Shown in pieces: positions 47,050 through 60,600 of a stretch of DNA of 64,000 bases (the stretch's first letter is position 1; each line of letters starts with the position of its first letter). The position numbers were made by a program, and so were the translations under genes. Source of the DNA: Talinum fruticosum (Eukaryota > Streptophyta > Magnoliopsida > Caryophyllales > Talinaceae); contig JAITYX010000052.1 of the NCBI GenBank assembly GCA_021018815.1, positions 548,501 through 612,500 of the forward strand, written 5' to 3'. The notes below the pieces were generated by a model. That model did not search any database. It worked only from the letters and a program-made list of their open reading frames with translations, and had not been told where the DNA came from.

Positions 47050-47559
47050 TGTAGTATATGAAAATGCTGCAAAAATCAAGATCAAATTATCGAAACCTAC
47101 TTCACGAGATAAGAAGAAATTCTAAAGTCATTCACACCCTCTCCCCCTAAAAAATGGAAAAGAGTCGAATAACCGCATTTTGGGGGGGTTAAGACAAATT
47201 ATAACTAAGATCAAGATCCGTAGATCTAAACAAACGTATATGATAATTTTTTTTTCGTTAAATAAATTTACCCCTGTTTTCATGGTCCTTCCAAAAAGAG
47301 TTATATTCCCGTACGCTTGATTCATCACGTTAATAGTAACAGATTTATGAACCTATATGGATAATATAATTGTTGCGTTCAAAATCGGCTAGAAGTGCAT
47401 TATGCCTAAGGAAACCTCTCCTTGTTTTTAAGATTTCAAAATAAGGTAGTACCACCCAATTCATGAAATTTGCAACACAAACATTAACAACTTGAAGATT
47501 ACGAAAAAAAACATCATAGTTCTTAAATACTAAGAGAAAACACCAATTCAATGATGAGA
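47050..47559. other. intergenic, 5' flank of the KLCR copy
   Basis: AT-rich with no recognised exon or element ends. Confidence 0.35.
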
Positions 47560-48250
47560 TGCTAGATGATGGCTTTTAGGGAGGCAGAGACTTTTCCAAT
47601 CTCAACATGCGAATTAAGGTACACTTTCTTGATAGTGATATATGGCTCCGACGGCACACAAACTTTCTTATGCCCTACTAATCCGCACCTAGTGCAAACG
47701 GTGAACAACCTACTTTCATACCGAAACCCCACCCAAAAACTTGCTCTCTATCATCCACTAAAATGACCCCGGAAGCGAGAGGTTCCTTGAGGTTAGTACG
47801 CACCTTGATTCGTTGAGATTGAAAAAGTCACCACCTCCCCGAAAGCCAACATCCGCCACCTCATCAAAGACTCCTCCTATCCGTCAAGCCACCCGCCAAG
47901 TTCGAATCGAAATGGAATACCTCCAAGTTGAACCCAAAAATTGCATTCATCTACATTGATGCTCTGAGGACAAAGACTAGGGACACAACATTTTATCACT
48001 AGAAGTGATCCCCGAATACAAACATGCTCCACTCGAGCCAACTCTTCCTTATCCTCCATATTTTGACAGTGAAAAAGAAAAAGATCCCCAAAGGAGGAGA
48101 CTTGAGCTGGAGCTCGTGTAGTCCAAAATTCATTAACACTTGTTTTGCACTTGATCAACCGACCACCTCCTAGTATCATGAAACTTCCCCAGTAGCGTTA
48201 ATGACCACCAAATGTCCAAATCCGAGAGGAGGATCGGACACTCGAATGAG
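47560..48250 (-). mobile_element. LINE ORF1 remnant: DUF4283-like domain and CCHC-type zinc knuckle
   Basis: On the minus strand, 48179-47877 encodes FLFHCQNMEDKEELARVEHV ... LVIKC ... CNFWVQLGGIPFRFE, the pattern of the DUF4283 domain at the start of plant LINE ORF1 proteins. Further along the same strand (about 47740-47640, another frame) lies YESRLFTVCTRCGLVGHKKV followed by C, a C-x2-C-x4-H-x3-C zinc knuckle that normally follows DUF4283. The two parts are in different frames and no RT follows, so this is a decayed fragment. Confidence 0.72.
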
Positions 48251-50113
48251 AGCAGGAAGTTCTAGGGTAGAAGGGGTCTTGCATTGTTAAAGAGAAAAGC
48301 AACGAAGAAAGCTAAAAGTAGTAATAAACTTGAAAGGATAAGTGAGGAAGCGACACCTAAATAAGCCCGGACAATCAAGGAAAAGGAGTAGTGTAGGCTG
48401 AAAATACTGATTGTTTATCCGTCAAAGAACTTGAATGAGGAGTAAAAGGAGTTGGACTTATTTAGCTGGCATTTACACTGCTAAGGCTTGGGCATTTTGT
48501 ATTTGGCTTTTATTAGCTTTTCTATCAATTGAGGGGGAAGCTAATGGAAAAGTAAGGAGGTGTGAGACACATCACCGGGAGATTAAAAAAAATCACCAAG
48601 GGAAGTTTTAGCTTGGTGGGTTTAGCAATTGGTATTTAATTGATGGAAAACACATTCGAGTAGGGGTGTGGAAAGGTTTTGTTTATAAGTGTTTGGTAAT
48701 TAGTACTTATAAATAGAGAGAATTGTTTATATATTATCATGAAATAGTGAAAATATATTTTTTCTCTTAAATTCTCTTCTTATATCTCGCTTATTTATTT
48801 TATCGGGTTCTTAATAATTTTCAGATATTATGCACTTAAAAACTCAAACAGTAACCCATAGCTGAACCGACTTCTTCATATGAAATGACTGGACAAAGGT
48901 TTTTTTTTAACAAAAAACCAATATCAAATCGAGCAAGCCAATAAACTAAGGAAAAAGAGGTACGCAATAACTGTGTCCTTGAAAGGGAAAATTTGATCGA
49001 GAAAGAAGAAAGGAACACATTGGGACAATGGGTTTGGAATTGAGTACTTACTATGATGAGAAAAAACAAATGATTGAAAGGATAGGGATATAGCTTATTT
49101 TTGGTTAATGAGATATATGCTCGAGTCAGTACGTAATCGCCCTATCCAATTTATGGTTTTTGGTTCTTCCGTAGAATTGCATATCTCAATGCACATAATC
49201 CAACTACATGCAAGGGTTGCAATTTCACATGTACAAACCGAAATGAGATCGAATGCTATCAAATGAATATGAAATTAATCCCAACAAAATTTAAATTCAA
49301 GATGGGAGCAATTAAATTCCTTTTCATATACACAAAAAATAAAAGAACAAAAATTTGAGAGAAAAAATTTTAAAAAGCATGAACAAACAACATACAATAA
49401 TGCTAACGATATTTGATAAGAACCGATGAATAAGAAGAGAAAATAGTTGCATACCTTCAATAACTTGAATAGAAAGAATTTTGTAAATTCAAATGTTATA
49501 TTCTTTTGTTTGAGTCGGACAATAAATATCGAGTTAGGTGAGACAGATTTTTATAAAAGTATAACTTTTGATTGAGATCTTATTCTTATATACAACCAAG
49601 TTCTACGTAGGAAAAGTAGTTTAGAATGAAAACATGCAAAAAAAATTATTTAACTTAATTATACATCCTCTTTCATTTCTTCTCCTTTCTTTTTTAAGGT
49701 TTATTGAAGGATTTGATAAATTCACAGGGTGGCATTTTTAACAAATTTTACCTACACGGATCAGCGAGATAATTGTAGTTTTAAAAAAATGAGTTGTGTT
49801 TTATAACCATGAAAACCAATTCCTTTAATTTTATTTGTAGACGTAAAGATGAATTGACTTGTATTTCACATGTTATTATTATTTGTTCGAGAGTCTCCAT
49901 GGAATAATAGAATGTGTAGTGTCATTTGTAGAAACATCAACTCTAACTAGTTGTGCTTCTATTCTATTTATAAAAGCTACAAAAAGGCGAAGTTATTTTT
50001 TGCGAGAATAAAGTGGATTGATTCACTTTTTTAAAAACTTTTAGGTATGAAAACACTTAGTGTATGTTAAGAGTAAATGTCTTTTACACGTAATTTATAT
50101 AAATTATAAATAT
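48251..50113. other. gene-free AT-rich stretch
   Basis: Read both ways, no exon, RNA gene or element terminus stands out. Short hydrophobic frames on the minus strand at 48836-49460 are AT-driven. Confidence 0.4.
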
Positions 50114-50720
50114 ATTGTTGGGGTTGTCGAGCCTAATGGGTGTTTGGGTTGGAGAATCGCAAGCTATGAAAGTGACACGACCATGCAAGAGTGGACCGAG
50201 CCGGAGCAAGAAGCAAACGAATTCGCAGCAGCAGAAAAATGGGACAGAACCTTGGCACGGTTCTCACCGTGCTAGTTGGCACGACTGTGCTACAGTGATG
50301 GCATGCTCGTGCCACCTGGCACAACCGTGCCATGGTGATGGGACGCTCGTGCCATGGTTATTTCAGCCACAATGCTTTGTCTTTTGTCCATTTTGTGCGT
50401 TTTTCTTGTGTTCGTTTTTATGTCTATATAATGTCCGAGAAACCTTCATTAGAAGCAACTAGTAGCAGCAAGTGTAGCTAGTGTAATAGCAACCTCTTAT
50501 AAAGCTACCAAAGTCTAGTGCATATTCGTGATTTTTCCCGATTGCATTACATCAAAGTAATCATCATATAATTTGTTCTTTGGGAAGTTTGCTTTAAAAT
50601 GTCTTTTTGAGGATTACTTCGACGAAGTGCGGCATCTTAGCACAAGAATTATGCTAAAGCCGTTGGACGACCCCAATGTAGACATGATAGCAAATGTATC
50701 CTTTTAATGTTGATATATAG
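50114..50720 (+). mobile_element. LTR-like fragment with a GTGCCA-rich duplication
   Basis: Begins TGTTGGGGTTGTCGAGCC. At 50278-50357 it holds two 40-base units built on GGCACGACTGTGC / GGCACAACCGTGC, GTGATGG and GCTCGTGCCA. A TATA-like TCTATATAATG near 50422 is followed by a T/A-rich leader, as in LTR promoters. The right end and a target duplication were not found. The 115-codon frame here is non-coding in appearance. Confidence 0.45.
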
Positions 50721-52464
50721 ATTAGTCAATCTATCCAAGAATGAAAATTATTATTGATTTTTTTCTTTTTTAAGGTTTTCTATGCATAAATGCATACGGT
50801 TCCATGTCTCAAAATCTATTAAGACCATATAGACACTAGCCTTGTAAGAGTGGACGTTGTACTAAATTTTTATCTCGTCTCATAATTCACTAAAAATATT
50901 TCTCAAATAAATTGCTAACACAAACAAATCACTTGGCGGATGTCAACCGAGATGGTCCGACATTGTCTTATCTAAATATGATTAAGTCTTGTACATGAAA
51001 ACCTACATTAAGACATCTTACTTAATTTCAATTAAAATTAAAATTATAAAAAAATCGACACAAGAATTTAGTACATCTAATTTCATTCTTTTAATTTAGA
51101 GGCTGAGAATTTTGACAAATTAGCAATATTTAATTTCTTAACCACCGATAGGTTTCTTGGCATTGTAACTTTTCCTTTTCAATTTCATTCTTCCATTTTT
51201 TTCCTTATTTCTTGGCATTTTCAGTAATATTTAGTAATATATATGAGTGAAAATTAAATTACCATTTCTTCTTGAAGCAGTGATGATGATGATACCCATA
51301 CATTTGTTCATACATAACAATATAATACGTGAACAATTTATTTCTCTTTATGAATAATTTATAGCTGGATATAGGTTGAAGAGCTTCATTTTAGTGGAAA
51401 TAATAAGTTGTAAATTATTTCCTTGGCAACGGTAAAATGTTGAATATATCTTAAGATCCCACATTTCAAGTAGGTGCGTCATGGCAGGCAAACAAAAATA
51501 TCCTGTTAAAGGTACGTGGCTATATATATTTTTTAAACTGGTAAATGGTTCCACCCATCGAACTTATTTTAAAGGGCATACGTCTGATGAGCTCCTAAAT
51601 GGGGAAGAAGGAGTGCACAATTATTGGATTAGATTATATAATTTATTATAAACAGTAAATGGATATATCTCTTTATTTTTTTCTATTTTGATTAATATTT
51701 TTTATTTTTAATTTCCATTATATTTAATTTTAATATTAATGTTAATAGTCCCAACATTAAATTGAATTAAATTGAATCTACGTATTTGACATCATACGTA
51801 ACATCCTATGTGTCGCTCATACATTATCGAAGGATATTGTATTAACGTGTATTTTGAACCCCTCACTCTAAATATGAGGTTTATAGAGAGTATATTCTTT
51901 TGTATTCTATTATGTATGACTACATATATTTACGAGTGATTGTACACAATGTCAAATGCCTTTAAGCTACTGGTGTTGACATTTATTTAATTATAAATTT
52001 AATTAAATTATTGATATTTAAAATTAATAATTAAATTACCGAAAGAAAACATTGAATTAGTCTTTTCTAAAAAAACTTAATCCATTAAGTATTTTTCTCT
52101 TAAATTTCTCGCTAACCAATTCAAAGTTCATCATTTGAAGACGATTGTGTCTATAGCCTTCATGTCATGTTCATATATATGAATTAATAAACTACTAAGT
52201 TCAAAACTTCAAAAACCTATTAATGAACCAATAAAATCATGATCTCGTGATTAAGATTAAAGTCCTGAATATATTAACTTTTAAGTTCGATTTTTCATTC
52301 CCGACTCATATCTATGAGTTGTTTGTTACTAAGCACTGAAATATTATGTTGCATGCGGTTATGAAAGGGTCGATCCCAATTTTGCATGGTGACACCGAAT
52401 AAAGAGCATGTAGTTCACAATATACACGGGAAAGATTAAACAATCCACTTCATTAATCGGACAA
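50721..52464. other. gene-free AT-rich stretch with a dispersed repeat
   Basis: Contains the inverted counterpart (about 51765-51850) of the repeat near 7455-7550: TTGACATCATACGTAACAT and TCGCTCATACATTATCG. Otherwise nothing recognised. Confidence 0.45.
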
Positions 52465-52682
52465 CGCTAGTTCGAGAATTTTGATTAGTTGCCCAAGGAA
52501 TTGAGAATTTTGATAACTTGCCCAGGTTCGAATGCTGGGGAGTAATTTCCTCAATTTTGAGGAAGTTGTGTGGTGGGAGGAGTTTGACCTTGACACTCCC
52601 CATCTTCCGAGCTTGTTAAATCTGTTAGACTTCCTTTAAGATAAGGAGCCCATTAGGTGAGTCTGTTTACCAAGAAAAAATA
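52465..52682 (+). mobile_element. SINE, second copy
   Basis: Pol III B-box-like GGTTCGAATGC at 52525-52535, followed by a body with GGAAGTTGTGTGGTGGGAGG and ACTCCCCATCTTCCGAGC, and a terminal A run near 52675. Body phrases resemble the SINE at 32938-33138 (GTGTGGTGG, ACTCCC...). The left boundary is approximate and no clear target duplication was found. Confidence 0.6.
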
Positions 52683-52984
52683 TTAATGTATGATAGGGCT
52701 TCAAAGTTGCTAAAGTAGTGATATTATTTATGTCTCTTGAATATAAATTTTTTCTTTCTATCAACAATTATCTAAGTATGACAAAACTATATCGTGACTA
52801 AAATCTTTGTTACTTATTGATGTTCATAAAAATATAATAGTAACTAACATATGTACATATGTTCGAGATTTTATTTGATCAATTTATATGAGAAACATAA
52901 ATAAAATTTCGAAAGATAAATTTTACTTTGTGTATTGTTCGGTGCTCACGAATTCTTCCCCTTTTATCTAATCAGTAGCCGGCT

Positions 52985-53225
52985 CATAAATCTTTTCCAT
53001 TATGAAAACTCGACCTAAGGGATTAGCTGTCTCCACGTAACTCTACTTTGTTTATTGTTCGATGTTTCTTTGCTTATAACTAATGATGCACACTCCTTTC
53101 TCTCTTTATTCTCAAATATTTCAAATTTATCATCTCGATGGAATCATAACATAAATTGTTGTCATTACGACCTTAAATCATCAATATTAGCTCCAATAAT
53201 TGCTTATTTCTCCAAGGTAAAATTT
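52985..53225. repeat. dispersed repeat, copy B
   Basis: Same family and orientation as 36610-36885; shared phrases include TTTATTGTTCGATG, TAATGATGCACACTCC and AATCATCAATATTAGCTCC. Diverged and non-coding. Confidence 0.7.
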
Positions 53226-54424
53226 TGGATTATTATTATTATGGCATCATTTAACAAATAAGGATGGTCAATTGCGTCATTCTATGTTACCATGTCATTT
53301 TTTGGTTCGGAATTACAAGTTTGTGGCTGGAATTGGTTTTATAAAATATTTGACCCAAACCTTAATGGATCCAAAAATATTCATTTAAAATTTGCGAGAT
53401 CACTTAAATAATTACCCAAACCTAGATGGATCCATAAACAAAATTTTCATATAGGTAGTGATATTTAGATGTGTATATATCAACAATAGTAGTTTTGTTT
53501 TTCGCTTGTAGAATGTGAACTTAAATAGATTGGACTATGGTCTTGGGCATGTTATTTCCTAATAAGTTGTGTTGAATCACATTATGAGACAATACCAAAG
53601 TCAAATTTTATCAAAAAATTGAATGAAAGATATCAAAAGAGTTATGGATGCTTGGATCATAAGGATTCGGGTATGAATTCCATATTTACTGAGACCACGC
53701 GAATTTGGATTCAAGTCCAAAAATTTTAAACGAATCTAGATCTTGATAGACCTGATCCATACCCAACCTATTACCATCCCTAGCTTTGAGGTTACTTGGG
53801 GCAATGAATTCAAAGGATTGTATGCAAATATGAGTTTGTGTTAATTTACCTTTGACAATAAACAATATGAATGGCGATATCATACAACTTCAGTGAAGTT
53901 ATTGTCAAAATGGACTTACTACTAGTTATAAATGTAATAAATTATATTCTCTAAAAAACTAGTGATATCTATATCTTTCACAAATAATTTGGATATTTCA
54001 TTTTAGGTTTAATTTTGAGAGATTGTGGTGATTCATGCTTGTCTTGAAGGTATTACATATGATTTAACTAATAATATAATTGTTGATTTACGCCTCTCTA
54101 CAACTCTTGATAGCTTATTAGAGAGCTTAGTGCCTATCGTTTTTACGATGTCTTTGTAGTAATTTTAACCACTTTGTGATTCATTAATAAATTTTTTTAA
54201 GAGTTTGTCCCTAATTTTATACGCAAAAAAAATCTACCTATTTTAAATAATTAGTTTTCAAAATTTAAATGTAAAACAATATAGTTGATGAGATAATTGC
54301 GAGAGTTTCATTTAATACTTTAGAAAAATTGTCAAGAAAAAGTTATGAAAACCTCTTCCTAAAAATTTTCAGTCGAATTCCAAATTTATTTACTTATATT
54401 TGCCTCACTAAAATTTTCGTCACT
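53226..54424. other. gene-free AT-rich stretch
   Basis: A repeated phrase (GACCCAAACCTTAATGGATCC / ACCCAAACCTAGATGGATCC at about 53350 and 53413) marks a small local duplication. No exon seen. Confidence 0.45.
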
Positions 54425-54510
54425 TAGGTTATTTTATATTGCTCCCACATGATTCGAACACCGAGTGGGTTGGGTGGAAGCCACTATCTCCCTCAACTTT
54501 AACTTATAAA
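54425..54510 (-). mobile_element. SINE head fragment
   Basis: GCTCCCACATGATTCGAACACC at 54441-54462 (plus) resembles GCTCCCACCCGGATTCGAACC of the SINE at 32938-33138, followed in both by GTGGG(C/T)TGGGTGGA. On the minus strand this is the B-box end of the tRNA-like head. The body is missing. Confidence 0.6.
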
Positions 54511-54661
54511 GCAAAAATCCTTACTTAAACAAGAAAAATTTCTATAATAACTGTTAAAAAATTTCTATTTGTTTTTGGTATGTGTTGTTTTGTTGATCAA
54601 ATAATCAATAACATAATTGAAGGGGAATAAAGAAAAACAAGAAAAATAAAACAGAAAACGG

Positions 54662-54815
54662 TGAAATGAAGCTCTACTTCGATCAATCTCTCACAGGCAA
54701 TAGGCCTCGCCACTCACCCGTCCGAAAACCCTAGATCCCTTTCTGCCTCACTCACCGGCCGCCGATCTCCGATTTCTCCACCGTAACCAAGTCGCCGGCG
54801 ATTTCCGCCCGCCAG
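54662..54815 (+). other. probable 5' UTR exon of the RRC1-like gene
   Basis: GC-rich leader typical of a plant 5' UTR (CCACTCACCCG, CGCCGGCGATTTCCGCCCG) ending CGCCAG before a GTATTC donor at 54816. It is followed directly by a (CT)n run at about 54823-54850 inside the intron. The transcription start is not determined. Confidence 0.5.
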
Positions 54816-54820
54816 GTATT

Positions 54821-54859
<39 letters not shown>

Positions 54860-55033
54860 ATCTATCTATCCGTTCTTCAATTAGTCAGTGTGTGCCCGCG
54901 ATGACTTCCATTCGATATGTTTGGCCTTTTTGATATCTGATAATTCTTAGGTTCTAGATTTGGGTAATGATTTTAGTCGCCTAACTTGACCTAGTTTTGT
55001 TCGGTTTTTGATGATTCTATTGGGTGCAAAGAG

Positions 55034-55528
55034 ATGAGTTCGTTTTCTATAACTCGGAAGAAGACTCCATTCCAGAAGCACAGAGAAGAAAAAGAAGCTA
55101 AAAAGAAGGTGCAAGTATTATGTTTTTTCTGCTGGTTGGTTTGAATTGAGAATGTGGTCTTATGTCGGTTGTTGTTGTGTCCATAGAGGGCAGAAGATGA
55201 AACAGCTCGTCTCTATGAGGAGTTCCTTGAGTCGTTTCAAGGAGACGACCTTCCGGGATCGAAGGCTTTCGTACGAGGAGGCTTGATCAATCCCAATGAT
55301 AAAGCGAAAGCTGACCCTGAAGGTTAGTATCATGAGTTTAATATATACATTCCACTATTGAATTATTATCTTTAGCGTTTACTGGAGTTGTTCTTGTTTT
55401 TGTGGTATGGATATAGATGCTTTACATTATACTGGGATAGATTAATAAAAATATGGGCCTTTTTATTATGAACAAATGGCAGGTGGAAATTCCAAAGATG
55501 GTGTATCTGGTTCAAAGAAGGGAAGTAG
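55034..55528 (+). CDS. RRC1/SR140-like U2 snRNP-associated splicing factor, N-terminal exons only
   Basis: Three coding exons in frame with GT-AG borders: 55034-55108 (MSSFSITRKKTPFQKHREEK), 55187-55322 (RAEDETARLYEEFLESFQGD, then SKAFVRGGLINPN) and 55483-55528 (NSKDGVSGSKKGSR, ending mid-codon in AG before GTAAAT). They match the start of plant RRC1, the homologue of SR140: an SR-like nuclear protein with RRM, SURP and CID domains that works with the U2 snRNP and affects light-dependent splicing. Only about 86 residues are here; the family is near 900-1000. I found none of the next exons in the remaining 8.4 kb, which is full of LINE debris. The gene has either a very long intron 4 continuing to the right, or is cut off. 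No defect is seen in the visible exons. Confidence 0.85.
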
Positions 55529-57029
55529 GTAAATGAATGCATTTAGATTATCCATGCTATACTGCAATGTGTGTTTTGCAGGATTTAGGTGTTAGAATGG
55601 TTAGGTTACAATTGTCTGTGGTTATTAGACATATTACTAGATAGTTTTCTGTTGGACATCTTTCTGATGTATTTCTGTATGGTTATCTTTCATTTGTTTT
55701 TCTGGGGTACATATTCTACAAAAGGAATCATAGAACTCATTCTGTTCCAAATGATTATGCTTATTATAAATGACATGCATTTCAATAACAAACTTCTGTC
55801 AAATGGCGAGATAATTATTGTGATTTTCTTCATACTCTCTTGGAGCTTGTCATGATTTTGTTTACTTTTTTGATAACGTGCCTTGGATAACTGCATATTT
55901 ATGGGTAGGATAGTAGGACAAGGGAGCGTGTCCTTGTGTTTTTATTTATGATTTATTTTAATGAGTATGATGAGGTCTGTACAGTGTCCTAAAAGCAGTG
56001 TCATCTTATGTAGAAAGCTGAAAGTCTAAGAGCTACACTTGAAATGTTTAGAGCTTGTTGCACTGAGGGGTGGCGGAGATTGACAGCTTGTCATTAGTCA
56101 ATCCACTTTCTTTATAACTCAATAGAAATTGAAATTTGACAAGTCATATTTCAGGGTTTAATATTGAACGTTTTGACCTACTTATGTGGGAAGTCCTCGG
56201 TAATTCAATATTGAGATTTTGCTAATAATGATCTTGACTTAGAGAAATAAAAGTGTGAAGAAAAAAGGGGAAAAGGTGCTCATTGCTACTTGCTACAGAG
56301 TGAAAGAGGTAAAATGTCCAAGAATGTATCAAATAAGAAATCCATGAGAAGAAAGTAAAACTGTAAGTGTAAGTGGAAAAAGAAAGTGTAAGAATGAACA
56401 TCGAAACAAATGGAACATGAGTTGATGTCCCAAATTTTTGCATCACGTATATTCTGTATCATATCATAATTCATATATCATAATGTTAACAAGATAGAGT
56501 AAGAAATGAACCCTAAAACCAATGGAGTGTGGGTTGATCATTCTAGAATTGACATTAGGTCTATGCTTTATCATGTCACTTGTTGTATATGTTCAAATTG
56601 TTTTCTTTTTGATACCAATACCTTTTAAAGTATGTATGGACTTTGGATATAATTTAAGGGACACTAACTCAAAATACGTGTTTAATTTCAGCATGATACA
56701 CTAAAGAAGGTTTGTATTATGTACTTTTGCCACTGTGCTTTTGTTTGGATTTTTCCATTCTTAGATATCTTCATGTATATCTTCACTTGATTGTGGTGAG
56801 CATAAATTTTAATTAGCTTTTGATGCTATTTGATGAAAGGAAGATGTATTAAGATCTTCGGAGATGAACTTATTAAAAAAAAGAAAGATCTTCGAATTGA
56901 ACTTCCATGGACTTTTATGTTCTTCTATCTAAACATCTTGTCCATGCAGTTGGATTGTGCCTAACTAGAGGGACCCAAATTTTAAGAATTATTAGACTGT
57001 ACACCGTGGATATCTTGTCAAGGAAGTAT
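55529..57029. other. presumed intron of the RRC1-like gene
   Basis: T-rich on the plus strand, as in plant introns. No exon of the RRC1 family was recognised. Frames at 55589-55855 and 56222-56446 are hydrophobic low-complexity. Confidence 0.4.
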
Positions 57030-57510
57030 TTTAACTTGTGATAAATTTACAAAGGAGGGGACACATTTTGGTGAAGAGATGTTGTATGTGTAAAGCTGAT
57101 TTGGAATCTTCTAACCATTTGCTGTTGCATTGTCCTTTTCCTAGAGCTCTTTGGTGGCTTGCCTTCAGTAGTTTGAATGTTTCTTGGGTTATGTCAAGCT
57201 TTATTAGGAATGATCTTGTGGCTTGGGAGGGTTTCTTTAGGAGAAAAGCTAAAAAGAAGAAAGCCTTGCTATGTTCACCTGCCATTTTTGGAGCATGCAG
57301 TGTGAGAGAAATGGAAGAGTCTGTTCAATGCTTTAAGGAAAATCTTATGAAGACACTCTACTTTTGGGATAATGGAATCTTTTGCCATCTTCTTTTGATA
57401 TTGTAGGTTTTATGGATCTCCAGGGTGGTAGTATGTAGTCATTTTGTAGGAATACTAGTTTTACATCCATCCTTTTGTTTATATATATAGATTTCTCTTT
57501 TCTGTGTCAA
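57030..57510 (+). mobile_element. LINE fragment, zf-RVT region
   Basis: Frame 57038-57406 reads NLQRRGHILVKRCCMCKADL, then ESSNHLLLHCPFPRALWWLA. This is the C-x2-C...H-x4-C zinc-binding end of a plant LINE reverse transcriptase, followed by a lysine-rich KAKKKKALL stretch. It is truncated at the 5' side and ends in AT-rich tail sequence near 57510. Same orientation as the host gene's presumed intron. Confidence 0.82.
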
Positions 57511-60120
57511 AAAAGTAAAAAGATTTCCACAATGGATATTCTTTTAAAAGAAAATTTTAATTTAGAGCATTTGCAATATGTTTCCTCTACTTGGGTTGTA
57601 CTGATGGGTCCCATATGCGACATAGGTAAAAGTAAAATTGACGAACCTAAGTAAACTCACTTTATATTGTAGGTTGTTTATTTAGCAAATTTTAAGGGTT
57701 CATAGGAACAAAGAAATGAAGAAAATAGAAAGTGAACACTAAAGAAAAAACTAAAGGGAAACAAAAACTTTTCATACCGGGAGCACAGAAAACAGAGAGG
57801 GAGAGAGAAAAGGAAAAGGGAAAGTACAAAAACTAGAAGGCCGTTTCACCTAGAACAAGAAAAGAGCTTTTCCAATGGCCAAACGTTGTTTTGGTGGACT
57901 ACCAGAAAAAGGTTAAATGCCTTGCCAGCCGGAGGCATTCATGATAGTTTGTGAACTTTGGCATTCAGGATAGTAGATTCTCTAGGTGCCTTTGGCAGGA
58001 ATAACGGGCAGGCCACCTCTTTATTCACTTTGGGTAGATCTGTTTCTTTGCTCTAGCATTTTTATCTCTCATTGATGATGGTTTGTTGGCCTTAATCAAG
58101 GAATATCAAAGATATTGCTGGCTTTGGACAGAACGAAGAAGAGGTAGGCTCTTTGGAATTTACAAGATTATTCCATTGGCTATTTAGCGTGATACATTGA
58201 AGGAAAGGAATCCATGGATTTTTGAGGTTGGAGCTGTATTACAAAGAATTGAATATTTTTATTAGTCAACCACATAATCATGGAGCAAGTTTGATGTTTT
58301 GGGTTTATAAATGATATCATTCAAAAACCTTGAGGGCATGATGGTGTTGTAGTTGCCAACTTCTGTACAAGGTGACATTTCGTTGGTGTCATTCCAATAT
58401 GGATCTGATTTCCAACTAATATTATGCACACTAATGTACCATATTCGGATCTAATTCGTAGACTCGTAGTTACAAGGATTGTAGGTGATCCTTTATAATG
58501 GTGTCTCTTATTGTGCATCCCCAAACTTGGTTGATCATGACCTAGATGTGGAGAGCGATCTAGTTTTCCATGTCTCGTGATCCAGGAGGAAGGAGAAGAT
58601 AAATGTGGAAAGTGGAAGCTATAAAGTTGTAGGCATTCCGTGTTGTAGGAGTTTAAAATTAGGTGGTAGGAAAGAGTACGGTAAATTTTAATGGTTGCGT
58701 AGATGTGAACTTGGAGGAGGCTAAAAGGAAGACGTTCTTAGCGATGGCTAAATGTGGAAATTGGAGAAGTAATTGGAGGTAGCTGCCGAATGATGACTTC
58801 CTGTGTCTGACGAGTTGTCATTCAACGATCAATCAACAGAAGATCTTGGTTTATGTTTGCTGCAAGTCAGCAAAGACCTTTAAATTTCATTTGTCGTTAA
58901 GCCATGTATGTGCTTCACTTGTTTCACTTTTCATTATTAGCTTTATCCTATTTTTTAGCTGGGGATCAGGTCTCCTCCCCCATGTCAGCTTAACGGATTG
59001 GCTATTAGTAGGCCTGTGATCTGTTTTCTCTCTACACAATTCCACATTGCATAATATTTATATGACCTTTTCTTTCTGAAAAAAGAGCAGTAATTATATG
59101 ACCTATTCTTTTAGAGAACAATAATTACATCAACTAAATAAGTAAAATAGATAACAAAAAGTATCCCGCATATCATTTAAAAATAAAATTATGAAACATA
59201 AAAATAATGTGGATTATTATGGTACCCTACCTTGTCCCTACTAGTGTACTGTGCTGTGCGTACTCAATTCCTTGTGAGCAGTGCTGCACGTTACCATTCC
59301 AGTATGACTTATTGAAGTGATCATTGAAGTTGGCTACTTTAGTCCTCAACTCTCAAATCATATTATTGTATAACTTAAAAGTTAGAAATTATGCCAGAAT
59401 AAGCTGAGTACTAATCATTGCTTTGTAAAGTCAGTGAGGGGCCATTGGATTTGATAAGTTTGGTGAATTAGTTGTTAGGTTGTTGCCCATCTTATGATTT
59501 ATATACGTGTTTTAGTGTGTCACACAATTACATATCTTGGTGGCCCTTTTTCAGCTCATGTCTTCATTCATATCGTATCAGTTGTGGTTCCATCATAGTA
59601 GCATGAGTCCTGTAAATGGCATTGAAATTTGGGCGTTCTAAAGTTATGTATGGGGGAAAGATGAGAGGAGGAAAGGGGAAGGGAAGGGGCTTGCATTTGG
59701 GCTTGAAGCACTCGTGTTTCATGGGTAAGAAGATGTAATTGATTGCATCATGAGCAAGTTGTGAATTCTTGTTATATGATATACACTATGTGGTTAATAC
59801 TGAGGGCATCACAAGAGAGTTCTATATGGGCTGATATGGGTTACACAAAAGACCTTTGCTTGACAAGTAAGAGATGAGGGGAGGGGATTGTATAAGATGT
59901 AGTTGCATGGAATGTGTAGTGTATGAGTTGGGCTAGGAAGGTAGGTGGAAAAGATTGGTGCGGAAGGGAGGGAGAGGAGAGAAAATTGGTAAAACATTGA
60001 TGGTATGAGCTATTGCATTATCAATCTAATGCTTAGCGTGTACTTATCAAGGCATCCCACATCATATATTCCCCCTAATGAGCTAACTAAAATTGTCTTT
60101 ATATGACCCCAACAGGATGC
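57511..60120. other. gene-free stretch
   Basis: Mixed AT-rich and moderately GC sequence. The GA-rich block 57714-57860 and the G-rich block 59650-59700 are low-complexity. The 58000-58900 part has coding-like base composition without an open frame and may be old LINE body; I cannot confirm that. Confidence 0.35.
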
Positions 60121-60600
60121 CACCGTTGTACAAAAGGAGCAATTACAAAAATATCCACAAAATTATCCACAAAATCTAAAAAAGTGATATTTTCTCCATT
60201 ATTGGGCACTTGACTCCAATTACAATTTGCCAAATAAAATCATGTAATTAATTTCTTTAACACTCTACCAAATGGCCAAAGGAATCATCTTCCAAATCTC
60301 AACCCTTTTTATCTTTTCTTCATCCTTCTCCGAGTTGGCAATATTCTTTTGCATTTGAAGCTTGCACCCAACTAACCCAATTAAGGGGAGAGATCGGTGT
60401 GAAACCACTTGTCTATTGCCTACAACATTCTCTTTAAGGAATAAAAAACACCTAAGTAGCCTTATAAATGTCTTGTTTAAGCATATCCTGCCGAGGATGT
60501 TCCCTTTAGTGGCCACCCAAGCAAAGAAGGGAACTTTCACGGAATCTATAGGAGTCTTTGATGTGGAAGACTTCTAGGATTTGAAAGTCAAAAGGCCTCA
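60121..60600 (-). mobile_element. LINE fragment, zf-RVT region (minus), copy 1
   Basis: On the minus strand the frame 60540-60265 begins KVPFFAWVATKGNILGRICL, the segment just before the zinc motif in plant LINE polymerases, and ends EIWKMIPLAIW. It is decayed. Non-coding downstream sequence (60180-60240) resembles 61020-61085. Confidence 0.7.
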